From assembly GCA_017510785.1 (NCBI GenBank), contig JAFWMH010000002.1, positions 1 to 41,192 of the forward strand: 41,192 bases of DNA, read 5' to 3'. Under the pieces are notes generated by a model. The model searched no databases and was not told the origin of the DNA. It saw only the letters and a list, made by a program, of their open reading frames with translations. The position numbers and the translations under genes are program-made. Shown here in pieces: positions 1 to 7,036 of the stretch. The stretch's first letter is position 1; each line of letters opens with the position of its first letter. This DNA is from Atopobiaceae bacterium. Lineage in GTDB: Bacteria; Actinomycetota; Coriobacteriia; Coriobacteriales; Atopobiaceae.

Positions 1-112
1 CATTATTGCTTAAGGCTAAGTTTAGTGTTACTCCAGCTAGTATTAGTAAGGTTATTATTGTTACAACTAAAGCTACTAGAGTTATTCCTTTTTCTATAAA
101 TCTTTTTTTCAT
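1..112 (-). CDS. Prepilin-type N-terminal leader, partial (runs off the window)
   Basis: Reading the minus strand from an ATG at 112 gives 37 codons without a stop. A basic stretch (MKKRFIEKG) is followed by ITLVALVVTIITLLILAGV and then TLNLALSNN. A short basic leader, a Gly before the cleavage point and a roughly 20-residue hydrophobic helix are the class III signal peptide of type IV pilins and pseudopilins; this KG-ITLVALVVTII form is typical of Clostridia. An AGGA lies 7 bases before the ATG. The codons are AT-rich (TTA, ATA, AGA), unlike every other gene here, and base composition switches abruptly at about position 120. The rest of the pilin lies beyond the window. It could be transferred DNA or a mis-joined contig. 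Confidence 0.6.
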   Translation of the reverse strand, partial: MKKRFIEKGITLVALVVTIITLLILAGVTLNLALSNN

Positions 113-235
113 ACTTGTATCCTGGGCGGCGCGGGTCACACGTGGGGCAGCTCCGCCGCCGCCCGTCCGTGCGCCGCTTGGTGGCGCGGACGAGACGGCA
201 GCTCGTCCCGTTTGGACATGTGACGCGAGGTGACT

Positions 236-478
236 ATGACACGACGCGAAGGAAAGAGGCGCCTAACCCTCTCGGAACATCTGGCGCTCCGCAAGGCAGC
301 CGCAGAGGAGTCCAAGGCGCGCGAGGAGGCTCGCTTGCATAGCATGAAGGCGATTAAGGCTTTGGAAGCGGAGCCGTTGTGCACGTGCCCTGCATGTACG
401 CGCATCCGTGCGCGGAAGGGTCAAACTACAGGTTCGCAGGAAGGCGGCTTATCGAAGGCGCCTACCGAATGCGTTTAG
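236..478 (+). CDS. Small charged hypothetical protein with a CxCxxC motif
   Basis: An 80-residue frame beginning MTRREGKRRLTLSEHLALRK. The first half is highly charged and probably helical; the second half holds CTCPACTRIRARKG, a CxCxxC arrangement that could bind a metal. A GAGG just upstream supports the ATG at 236 over the one at 230. The stop is 12 bases before the YjbR/MmcQ gene, whose ribosome site follows directly, so the two are probably co-transcribed. I do not recognise the family. The overlapping minus-strand frame here looks like a shadow. Confidence 0.45.
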   Translation: MTRREGKRRLTLSEHLALRKAAAEESKAREEARLHSMKAIKALEAEPLCTCPACTRIRARKGQTTGSQEGGLSKAPTECV

Positions 479-490
479 GAAGGAAAAGCT

Positions 491-880
491 ATGACGCTAG
501 CAGAGATTGGCGAGTACATCCTCAGCCACTACGACGCCGAGTCCGACCACTCGTTCGAGACGGACCGAAGCGTTGCCGTGTTCAAGCGCGCCGACAACAA
601 AAAGTGGTTTGCCGCCACGAAGAACATTGGATGCCACTATTTGGGCATTAATCGCACGGGGCGCATCGACATCCTCAACGTTAAGCTCGCGCCGCGCATA
701 GTCTCGTCGCTCCGGGAGCGCGCAGGTTTCATGCCCGCATGGAAGATGAACCAGAACAACTGGGTAACCGTTTTGCTCGATGGCTCGGTGGCCGACGAGG
801 AGATTCGCGCTCTCCTCGACGAGGGCTTCAAGGTCGCTGGAATCCGACCTAGGGGCAGCGGCAAGAGAAAGCGCTCCTAG
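491..880 (+). CDS. MmcQ/YjbR family protein
   Basis: A 129-residue protein with the layout of the MmcQ/YjbR family (double-wing fold, sometimes described as DNA-binding). It has an N-terminal helix, a beta section (RSVAVFKRADNKKWFAA), the segment DILNVKLAPRIVSSLRERAGFMPAWKMNQNNWVTVLLDG, and a closing helix (VADEEIRALLDEGFKVA). In this family the 'NLKLDP...PGYHMNKKHWNTV' region is the most conserved part, and PAWKMNQNNWVTV matches its position. The ribosome site AGGAAGGAAAAG is well spaced from the ATG. The cellular role of the family is not established. A terminator hairpin begins inside its last codons. Confidence 0.85.
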   Translation: MTLAEIGEYILSHYDAESDHSFETDRSVAVFKRADNKKWFAATKNIGCHYLGINRTGRIDILNVKLAPRIVSSLRERAGFMPAWKMNQNNWVTVLLDGSVADEEIRALLDEGFKVAGIRPRGSGKRKRS

Positions 881-914
881 CAGCCGCTCTGGCGGCCATC
901 CTCGGAGCGCTTTT
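868..914 (+). terminator. Rho-independent terminator after the yjbR-like gene
   Basis: AAAGCGCTCC (868-877) pairs perfectly with GGAGCGCTTT (904-913); an inner GCCGC/GCGGC hairpin fills the loop and a short T run follows. The left arm overlaps the end of the coding region. The convergent phosphatase remnant ends at 945, so the same hairpin could act in both directions. Confidence 0.7.
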
Positions 915-944
915 CTCTGCGAATGGGCGGCGTGAACGCTGCAG

Positions 945-1955
945 TTACGCGGCCTGGTCGATCTCGGCCGCCCCATACTCCCGCACAAGCTCGTCGTACT
1001 CCGCCGCCGCGTCCGCAACACGCGTGCGCAGCTCGTCATACGAGTACAGACCATCGCCGTTCTTCTTCAGCCCGTTAAGCGAAAGGTCGACACTCATGGG
1101 CGCTTCCGTGCCCGAAAGCATGGTACCCTCGCGAAGCTGCTTCACACTTTGATACAACATGCGCAGGCGCCCGAACTCTTCGCCCTTTGCGTTTGTCCGC
1201 CGCTCGAATACCAGCTTTGCGCCGATGGGCGTCGCCGACTCAATGGCGCCCGGAAGCTCGTACTCTTCGGCGTCGAGCGCCGCAAGAACGCTTGCGATGT
1301 TCGAGTCGTGCCCGCACAAAAAGGTGAACACGCGGTCCTTCGCGTCCATCTCGCTCCCGATTTCCTCCAGCAAAGGATGCGCGAGGTTGGTCGCGACGAG
1401 CGGTGCCGTGCAGAGTACATCGATGTACGTATCCTTAGCTTGCGACAAAAGCTTCCATTGGTCGTCGGAGAGGTCGTTGCCAAACGCAGCCGCGGTTGCA
1501 TCTGGCGCCTCGTAGTACTGCAGCACGAGCGCGTCGGAGAGCGCGCACGTCGTTTTGAGCGAGCCCTCTACTGACGGCTCTTGGTTTAGCTCGAGCGTTA
1601 TCTTCGTGTCCTTGGTATTCAGGTCCTTGAGTTCGCCCGACTTGTACGCGTCGGAATCGGTGTAGTCCACCACGTCTTCAATAAGTTCATACGAGTCCGC
1701 CAAATTGGAAGCCAAGTCCTCCATGCGCTTGACGCCGTTCATGCTGCAGATTTGCTTGAGCGCCGCGTCCTCGTAGGCATCGGACATAAAGGTGAACGAG
1801 GGATTGAACACGGGGTCCATGGTGTCGTATTCGGCGTGAGTTTCGATTTTGACGTACGCTGCGGTAACGTGCATCCTGCGCACAGACCGCGTAATTGTGA
1901 ACGCATTGAGGCTTTTATCCCCATGGGTGAAGCGTGAAAACACCACGTTGTACAA
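945..1955 (-). pseudogene. Histidine-type (acid) phosphatase, 5'-truncated
   Basis: From about residue 35 the frame resembles the C-terminal two thirds of a histidine acid phosphatase: VKIETHAEYDTMDPVFNPSF near the front and the proton-donor region FLCGHDSNIASVLAAL (HD motif) further on. The N-terminal catalytic RHGxRxP motif, which every active member needs, is missing. The first ~30 residues do not look like a phosphatase and are encoded next to dispersed repeat R1, which begins at 1951. Full members have a signal peptide and more than 400 residues; this frame has 336. The likely cause is loss of the 5' end at the repeat boundary. An active enzyme is very unlikely. Confidence 0.75.
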
Positions 1956-2077
1956 CGCAGAAAAGGACTCTCATGGCAAAGCCTATGAAGCCGCGGCCTC
2001 ATGAAGCGAAATGCGAAAATAGCCGTCGTCGGTAGGCCATGCGTCACGAACGATCATTTTTGCGTTCGTCCGTGCCG
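1951..2077. repeat. Dispersed repeat R1, copy 1
   Basis: A ~127-bp stretch starting tacaacgcag and ending cgtccgtgccg matches 27661-27785 in the same orientation, by eye about 80% identical. Shared blocks include tcatggcaaagcc, cggcctcatg and ataggccatgc-like segments. It begins exactly where the phosphatase remnant loses its homology. Each copy contains a possible short frame starting MAKP, but the frames diverge after about 12-18 codons, so I treat it as a non-coding repeat. Confidence 0.7.
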
Positions 2078-2165
2078 TCACACGCCACGACATAGCCGCA
2101 ACTGAGGAGGTTACCAGCCGTCAATTCAAGGTGTTCCTACGATTGCTTGTTCGAGCGTTCGCAGC

Positions 2166-2654
2166 TCAAGAAATCGAGAGCAGTCGCTCAATGACGCGAG
2201 CGCAGGCCTCGAGCCCCGCTTGATCGACCGCATCGAACCTTGCGAAGCTGGGACTGTCGACGTCGAGCACGCCAACAACATGCCCTCCCGCGTGCAAGGG
2301 GACCACGACTTCGGAGCGCGACTCACTGTCGCAGGCAATGTGGCCCGCGAATTCATGCACGTTGCTCACCCTCAGCGTTTCGTCACGCTCAAGCGCGCAA
2401 CCGCATACGCCCCGACCGGGCGCGATTCTCTCGCATGCAACTTTGCCTTGGAACGGACCAAGCGCAAGCTCGTCCACACCAACGCTTTGCCCCAAAACCC
2501 TGCCAGTTAGGTAGAAACCCACCCAGTTAACGTCTTCGAGCGACTCCATCAACAACGCCGAAGCGTTCGCAAGCGCCGAAACCCACACATCCGTCCCCTC
2601 CAGAAGTGACGCGAGTTGTCTCTCAACGACAGCCCAATTCTTGGCAGCTTCCAT
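2166..2654 (-). CDS. msrC: Free methionine-(R)-sulfoxide reductase (GAF domain)
   Basis: A 162-residue single GAF domain that should reduce free L-methionine-(R)-sulfoxide to methionine with thioredoxin-type reductant in the cytoplasm. The family signature is complete: WVGFYL near residue 45, GPFQGKVAC (66-74), GRGVCG (80-85) and HIACDSESRSEVVVPL (105-120). Cys74, Cys84 and Cys108 have the same 10 and 24 residue spacings as the three catalytic cysteines (84, 94, 118) of the E. coli enzyme. The length fits the family. It stands alone on the minus strand, and the preceding ~430 bases hold only repeats. Confidence 0.93.
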   Translation of the reverse strand: MEAAKNWAVVERQLASLLEGTDVWVSALANASALLMESLEDVNWVGFYLTGRVLGQSVGVDELALGPFQGKVACERIAPGRGVCGCALERDETLRVSNVHEFAGHIACDSESRSEVVVPLHAGGHVVGVLDVDSPSFARFDAVDQAGLEACARVIERLLSIS

Positions 2655-3084
2655 TACCGCGTCCTTTCGCTTGTCCGTTCGCGCGCCTTCTTTGTCCTAC
2701 TCGTTTGATGCGCCCAAGCTGGCACGCACCACTCCTTTGATGCACCCATCCTAGCACGCGGAGGGTTCGTTTGCTGCACTGCGGGTCGCACTATGGAAAA
2801 CTGGCTTATGCTCTTGGGCCAGCCAATCGAACCCCCCGCGCACGGCCCGGAGGGCAAAGTTCAAACAGTTTTGCAAGCGATCGCCAAAGGGACGGCAGGG
2901 CAAACGGACGGCAGGGCAAACGGACGGCAGGGCAAACGGACGGCGGGGCAAATGGCCGCATCGCGAGATGTGACAATGTGGAGGACTCGTGGAGGACGCT
3001 CCAAATGCGGCCCCAGATGAAACGTAGCCCTCGTGCAAGCGTAGAAGCAACAACCTGTTGGAAGCCGAACCAAAGGAGACGACC
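2655..3084. other. Intergenic region with short repeats
   Basis: No convincing gene. It holds a 25-bp segment (2844-2868, ggcccggagggcaaag followed by ttcaaacag) that recurs at 10410-10434, a 16-bp tandem array (2892-2955), and the leader of the Hint gene. Promoters for the divergent msrC and Hint genes must lie here, but no clear -35/-10 pair stands out. Confidence 0.6.
2892..2955. repeat. Four tandem 16-bp units
   Basis: The unit acggcagggcaaacgg occurs at 2892-2907, 2908-2923 and 2924-2939 without mismatch, followed by a fourth copy with two changes (acggcggggcaaatgg, 2940-2955). The period is not a multiple of three and overlapping frames look like shadows, so a coding origin is unlikely. 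The array is about 130 bp before the start of the Hint gene. Confidence 0.9.
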
Positions 3085-3948
3085 ATGGCTACCAATGCAG
3101 CGACCACCCACACCACCAACTTCAACACTACCCCCATCAAGGCAAGCACCGGAACGACCGCGACCGACATCGAACTCACCGACGAGCAACTGGCCCAGAT
3201 TGCCGGCGGGAACTATGATCCCTCCTACGACCCCTCTGGATCCTGCCTCACACCCGACACTCACATCCTTCTCGCCGACGGCAGCGCGAAGCGAGTCGAC
3301 GAGCTGCTTGACGACGACGAACTTCTCGTGTGGGACTTCGACGCGGGAGACGTCTCGAGCGCGCCAATCACGTTCTTCCATCGCGTACTTGGAGAGGCCC
3401 CGGTCCTTCGCGTGACCTTCTCGGACGGCACGAGCGTCGGCATCGTCGAGGAGCATGTGTTCTTCGACCTTACCGCCAGGGAGTTCGTAGCCATCAACAG
3501 CACCGACCAAGAGGCCGCGCTCGCGGGACACGGCTTCGCCAAGCTCGCGAACGGACGCATCGAGGAGGTCCGTCTCGAGTCCATCCGCATGGACGGCACG
3601 ACCAATAGCTACTACAGCCCCGTGTCGGAGGCACACTTCAACTGCTTCGCGGAGGGCATGCTGAGCATGTCTGGCTTCCTGAAGGGGTTCTACAACGTCT
3701 TCGACCTCGAAGAGAACGAGCTTCGCTACGACGCCGCCAAGAAGGCTGCCGACATCGCCGCAGTGGGCGAGATTCCTTACGCCGTGTTCGCCGGCTGCGG
3801 GAGCAGGGTACTCTTCGAGCGCAATAACTTCGGCTGGTTTAGCGTATCACTCGCCAAGGGCCTCACGACCCTGCCCGAAGCGCTACTGCTGCTCGACTTC
3901 TTCCGTCCGTTCTTCGTCGGCGAGGGCACTGGATTCGCCGCCGCATGA
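3085..3948 (+). CDS. Double-glycine-leader Hint (hedgehog/intein-like) domain protein
   Basis: A 287-residue protein starting at the ATG after AAAGGAG; an upstream in-frame ATG at 3058 has no such site. Residues 1-42 end in DIELTDEQLAQIAGG, a bacteriocin/RiPP-type double-glycine leader. After a short acidic linker (NYDPSYDPSGS) Cys54 opens a Hint domain: CLTPDTHILLADGSAKRVDELL, a strand-rich middle, IVEEHVFFDL around His124, and a closing block SPVSEAHFNCFAEGMLSMSG (about 179-197). The usual terminal His-Asn is absent (SMSG instead), so full protein splicing is not expected, while Cys54 could still form a thioester. Residues 198-287 match nothing I know. I infer processing at GG42 and export by a C39-peptidase ABC transporter, which is not in the window. 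Function unknown. Confidence 0.8.
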   Translation: MATNAATTHTTNFNTTPIKASTGTTATDIELTDEQLAQIAGGNYDPSYDPSGSCLTPDTHILLADGSAKRVDELLDDDELLVWDFDAGDVSSAPITFFHRVLGEAPVLRVTFSDGTSVGIVEEHVFFDLTAREFVAINSTDQEAALAGHGFAKLANGRIEEVRLESIRMDGTTNSYYSPVSEAHFNCFAEGMLSMSGFLKGFYNVFDLEENELRYDAAKKAADIAAVGEIPYAVFAGCGSRVLFERNNFGWFSVSLAKGLTTLPEALLLLDFFRPFFVGEGTGFAAA

Positions 3949-3956
3949 GACAGCGA

Positions 3957-4006
3957 GGACAGGTACTTTGTCCCACTTCAGCATTTATTCAACAAAGTAC
4001 CTGTCC
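3957..4006 (+). terminator. Long hairpin after the Hint gene
   Basis: GGACAGGTACTTTGT (3957-3971) pairs perfectly with ACAAAGTACCTGTCC (3992-4006), a 15-bp stem with a 20-base loop, then cctttgtctt. It starts nine bases after the stop codon. It may be a terminator, though the T run is weak, or an intergenic palindromic repeat. Confidence 0.55.
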
Positions 4007-4009
4007 CCT

Positions 4010-4531
4010 TTGTCTTCCGAGGCTTGACGCGCCTTGCCATCTGAAACAAGTGTCTCGGCTCCGGGCGTGTCGAGCCCCCAACACACCTTTTGCGCCAGTG
4101 TGATGAGCGAGAGGTGTAACGCCCAATCATCAAGATGGGTGCCGTTTGTACCATTTCGTGTGCCGACTCGGACCGGGTATGGCCCATTTGGCACCCATTC
4201 CGGCAATGGGTACCGTTTGGGCCACTTCGCCCGCGTTTTTGTCTGCCAGATGGCCCATTTGGCACCCAACGCTGGCAATGGGTGCCGTTTGGACCATCTA
4301 CAGTGAAACGCATTTGTCAAAAACGGTCCATCGGCCGCAAAAGCCAATGTTATGGCCATCCTTACAACGTCGCGAGCAATCTCGCACAAAGCAAGACAAA
4401 GCAGGGCGCAACGCAGCGACAACAGCAATGCCTTGCAGACATAGTCCGCCATACAACATAGGCGTTTGTAATGTGCGCGTCGGCATATCACAATAAGAAG
4501 CAGACAAAACCCGCACGATTGGAGACGCGCA
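4010..4531. other. Intergenic region with a 71-bp tandem array
   Basis: No gene seen. Frames on both strands here are short and not protein-like. The centre is the tandem array at 4135-4300. The last ~200 bases should carry the promoter of the oxidoreductase gene; no clear promoter can be named. Confidence 0.55.
4135..4300. repeat. ~71-bp tandem repeat with tgggtgcc/ggcaccca inverted core
   Basis: Units begin with atgggt[g/a]ccgttt at 4135, 4206 and 4278 (periods 71 and 72), the third incomplete. Each full unit ends with gcccatttggcaccca, so every junction forms a small inverted repeat (ggcaccca ... tgggtgcc). Single related copies lie near 9418-9445 and 14091-14101, and a ggcaccc-containing array with 69-71 bp period lies at 6092-6290, so this is a dispersed family. 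Confidence 0.75.
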
Positions 4532-5065
4532 ATGAACGTGCTCATACTCAAGGGAAGCCCCAACTCCAACGGTTCGACGTCCATACTTGTTAACGAGTTC
4601 GCGCGAGGCGCTCGCGAAGCGGGGCACAGCGTTGAGGTGGCAGATGTGGCGAAGCTCAACATTGCCCCTTGCACCGGTTGCGTTGCCTGCGGATACGAGG
4701 GACCGTGCGCGCAGACAGACGATATGGACGAGCTGCGCGCGAGGATACTTGCCGCTGACATGCTCGTGTTCGCGACGCCGCTGTACTATTACGGCATGAC
4801 CGCGCAGCTCAAAACCGTGATCGACCGGTTTTGTTCGGCGAACGCCAGTATCACCCGAAAACGATTGAAGTCCGCTCTGCTCGCAGTAGCGTGGAATTCC
4901 GACGACTGGACCTTCGACGCCCTTGATGCTCATTACCAAACGCTGGTGCGATACTTGAGCCTGCGGGACTGCGGCAGTGTACTCGGATACGGTTGTGGCA
5001 CGCCTGGCATGACCCGGCGCTCGCAGTATCCAGAGAGGGCGTACCAACTGGGCAAGGCGATTTAG
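4532..5065 (+). CDS. NAD(P)H-dependent FMN oxidoreductase, flavodoxin-like
   Basis: A 177-residue flavodoxin-fold protein of the NADPH-dependent FMN reductase/iron-sulfur flavoprotein type. The phosphate-binding loop GSPNSNGST is at residues 9-17, the isoalloxazine-side loop ATPLYYYGMTAQLKTVIDR in the middle. Cysteines in APCTGCVACGYEGPCAQTDDM lie where iron-sulfur flavoproteins carry a Fe-S site or a redox-active cluster; with only this sequence I cannot say whether a cluster forms. The C-terminus ends in a short GCGTPGMTRR region. A GGAG precedes the ATG. It stands alone, followed by repeats and a hairpin, so its electron partner is unknown. Confidence 0.9.
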   Translation: MNVLILKGSPNSNGSTSILVNEFARGAREAGHSVEVADVAKLNIAPCTGCVACGYEGPCAQTDDMDELRARILAADMLVFATPLYYYGMTAQLKTVIDRFCSANASITRKRLKSALLAVAWNSDDWTFDALDAHYQTLVRYLSLRDCGSVLGYGCGTPGMTRRSQYPERAYQLGKAI

Positions 5066-5157
5066 CAGCATCGCCCGCGCCCAGGCGGACGGCCCTCGTG
5101 GGCGAGGCGGGCAAGAGCCACGCCGACAGCATCGCCCGCGCCCAGGCGGACGGCCCT
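5066..5157. repeat. Perfect 31-bp direct repeat, 61-bp offset
   Basis: The segment cagcatcgcccgcgcccagg followed by cggacggccct occurs identically at 5066-5096 and 5127-5157. The first copy starts at the stop codon of the oxidoreductase. The 30 bases between them (cgtgggcgag...) are not repeated elsewhere in the window. Confidence 0.85.
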
Positions 5158-5176
5158 ACAAGAATCCCCCAACCCC

Positions 5177-5222
5177 ACAAAGCTCGCGGAACCGGCGAAA
5201 AGCGGCCTCCGGCGAGCTTTGT
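5177..5222 (+). terminator. Hairpin with acaaagctcgc arms
   Basis: ACAAAGCTCGC (5177-5187) pairs with GCGAGCTTTGT (5212-5222); additional GG/CC pairs extend the stem inward. It is a plausible bidirectional terminator 110 bases after the oxidoreductase. A degenerate second copy (gacaaagctcgcg ... gcgaggtttgc) follows at about 5240-5290, and gcgagctttgt also recurs in the array at 6092-6290. Confidence 0.5.
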
Positions 5223-5772
5223 CAGATTGTACGCACCCCGAATCCGACAAAGCTCGCGAAAACGCCGAAAACAGCCCCCGCGGCGAGGTTTGCAGGGCTC
5301 GGTCGGCGACGTCCTCCGCTGCGCCGCACTACCGCAAGGCCGTGCCATCGAAGACACACGCCGTGCGCCGGCTGCACGGAGCCGCACGGGGGACAGTCTA
5401 CAGCGTCGTCTTCATGGCACGAATGTGCGCCATTCGGTCGAGGTCGCCGTATTCGATTTCATGCCGCAAGGCGCCAATGATTTTCTCCTTACGCGCGAGG
5501 AAGCCCGGCCCGCTCAGGTTACGCCCGCCTACGGTATGGTGCATAGAATGAGGTCGCCCTGCGCGAGGCGGAACGGTACGCCAAGAGGAACGCTTGCGCG
5601 AGGAGGAACGGTACGCCGGAATAAACGTTCCCTTGCTGCAACGAAACGTTCGCGGCACACCGACAAGCACGCGCGGGTCGCACGACAGCCGTGGAGTACT
5701 ATCAAAGCGAGGAGCCAAGCCATCCGGTTGGAAATCGGAAGCGACCCAAGAAGGCCAAAGAGAGGAGTAAAA
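5223..5772. other. Degenerate region before peptide gene 2
   Basis: No intact gene. On the minus strand 5398-5540 the frame reads VGGRNLSGPGFLARKEKIIGALRHE and onward like the end of a real protein, but no family is recognisable and the upstream part is low complexity. Around 5560-5620 there is an imperfect repeat of a gcgaggmggaacggtacgcc segment. The last bases (agagaggagtaaaa) are the ribosome site of the next gene. Confidence 0.4.
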
Positions 5773-6042
5773 ATGGATTACAAGGACCTAACACCCGAGG
5801 AGATCGCGCGAACGAGGAACATGTCGGTTGACGAGCTGCAGAAATTTGTAGCAGACAAGGGCGTAGAGCTTTCGGAAGAGGAGCTGGACAAGGTTTCCGG
5901 AGGCTGGAGCGATGACGACAAAGACGAAAACTGCCCCAAGGGCGACCGTCACAGCTGGAAAGACATCGGGGGAGTGCCTGTTTTGAACGTGGTCATTCCC
6001 TTCAAGAGGTGCAGGAAGTGCGGACTTGAGCGCAGGGCCTAG
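5773..6042 (+). CDS. Double-glycine-leader peptide with Cys/His core
   Basis: An 89-residue precursor preceded by GAGGAGT. Residues 1-44 form a leader: MSVDELQKFVADKG resembles a shortened Nif11-type leader and GVELSEEELDKVSGG (30-44) is a double-glycine processing site. The predicted 45-residue core has an acidic start (WSDDDKDENCPKGDRH) and ends FKRCRKCGLERRA. Cys54, His60, Cys80 and Cys83 are spaced like a small zinc-ribbon. The precursor class (RiPP, class II bacteriocin, or exported metal-binding peptide) cannot be decided. There is no immunity, modification or transport gene beside it. The leader consensus is shared with the Hint protein at 3085 and the peptide at 6665. Confidence 0.7.
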   Translation: MDYKDLTPEEIARTRNMSVDELQKFVADKGVELSEEELDKVSGGWSDDDKDENCPKGDRHSWKDIGGVPVLNVVIPFKRCRKCGLERRA

Positions 6043-6091
6043 GTACAGGGCCCGCACTTCATGCGCAGCGCCAATCTTGTGTGCCAGCGAC

Positions 6092-6290
6092 GCCACTTAG
6101 GTCGGGCTTTCCCGGCTAAACGGCACCCACAGCACACAACATGCAACGTGTACCCAGGGGGCCACTTAGCGAGGGCTTCGCGCGCTAAATGGCACCCTCA
6201 GCACACAACCTGGAACCTGGGTGCCGGGCGGCCCACTTTAGCGAGCTTTGTCGGCTAAAGGCACCCTGAACGCTAGGGTTATGGGGCGCC
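6092..6290. repeat. ~70-bp tandem repeat, about 2.7 units
   Basis: Units start at 6092, 6161 and about 6232 with gccactta[g]... Each has a cacttagc...gctaaa inverted pair, then ggcaccc, and the first two continue with cagcacacaac. Divergence between units is roughly 20%. The ggcaccc core links it to the arrays at 4135 and 9418. Confidence 0.75.
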
Positions 6291-6529
6291 TTGGAAGGCA
6301 TGCGACCCGCACGCACATTTTGACCCATCGCGGTATCCATACACCAGATAATGGCCGTCGAACCAACCACATGCCGACGACTCAAAATGTGGATGGTTTG
6401 TGAACCCTCTCCGCATGCGAGACGGACACGTCGCGGGCGCGTATTACCAACCAGATAACGAAGAAAACACGTTATCCCTTCCTTCCTTGTTGCGTGTGGC
6501 CAGACGCGCAGCCGCCCATGAGCAGGGCA

Positions 6530-6570
6530 CAGGCCGCTGGGAACTCCTTCCGCCCAGCGGCCTGTTTTTT
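6530..6570 (+). terminator. Strong intrinsic terminator upstream of peptide gene 3
   Basis: CAGGCCGCTGGG (6530-6541) pairs perfectly with CCCAGCGGCCTG (6553-6564), an 11-base loop and then TTTTTT. This is the best intrinsic terminator in the window. No gene ends just upstream (the previous stop is at 6042), so it may terminate a short leader RNA and act as an attenuator for the gene at 6665. Confidence 0.85.
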
Positions 6571-6664
6571 AAAAACCTGAGACACAAGCACGACGAGCGC
6601 GTACATCAAGGCAGACAGCAAGAAAACAGCCGAAAGAGCAAACCCAAAGCAAAGGAGAACCACA

Positions 6665-6856
6665 ATGACCACCAACAACACTGAGATGAACCCCATCGGC
6701 AAGGTCGAAATCGGCAACGAGGTCGAACTCAACCAAGAGACGCTCGAGCAGATGAGCGGCGGAGCAGGACCGCGTTGCGGCATGCCACCCAAGCGTGTCC
6801 GCAGAACTACAAAACGCGAAAAGCCCGAGGAGGGCGGCGCTACGTTGTCGTGGTAA
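6665..6856 (+). CDS. Double-glycine-leader peptide with short basic core
   Basis: A 63-residue precursor after CAAAGGAGAACCACA. The leader ends EVELNQETLEQMSGG at residue 33, matching the leaders at 3085 and 5773. The predicted 30-residue core AGPRCGMPPKRVRRTTK continues REKPEEGGATLSW: one cysteine, strongly basic, no Ser/Thr/Cys-rich ring pattern, so it does not look like a lanthipeptide. It could be a linear bacteriocin-like peptide or an exported signal. It sits behind a strong terminator hairpin. No export or immunity gene follows; the next gene is a convergent diguanylate cyclase. Confidence 0.65.
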   Translation: MTTNNTEMNPIGKVEIGNEVELNQETLEQMSGGAGPRCGMPPKRVRRTTKREKPEEGGATLSW

Positions 6857-7036
6857 CAAAGGCGCCGACCGGACGGGAAGCGACGATCGGACGGTAACAG
6901 GAGCAAAAATAGGTCGTTACTTACAGCTAATTGCCGCGAGTACAGGCGGGTCATTTGTGACGAGACCAGTTGCATCCAGCACACAAAAACATGGCGCTTT
7001 TGTCCGAAAAAGCGAACGCGACCACCCGCGCTGCGC

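Larger units (their letters stand above)
6043..6664. other. Intergenic region: repeat array, then leader of peptide gene 3
   Basis: Holds the 69-71 bp array (6092-6290), about 230 bases with nothing recognisable, and a strong terminator-like hairpin (6530-6570) only 95 bases before the third leader-peptide gene. No protein-like frame is present on either strand. Confidence 0.55.

Noticed and set aside
3985..4761. 258-residue minus-strand open frame
   Set aside because: It crosses the 71-bp array and runs antisense to the FMN oxidoreductase; no family resemblance.
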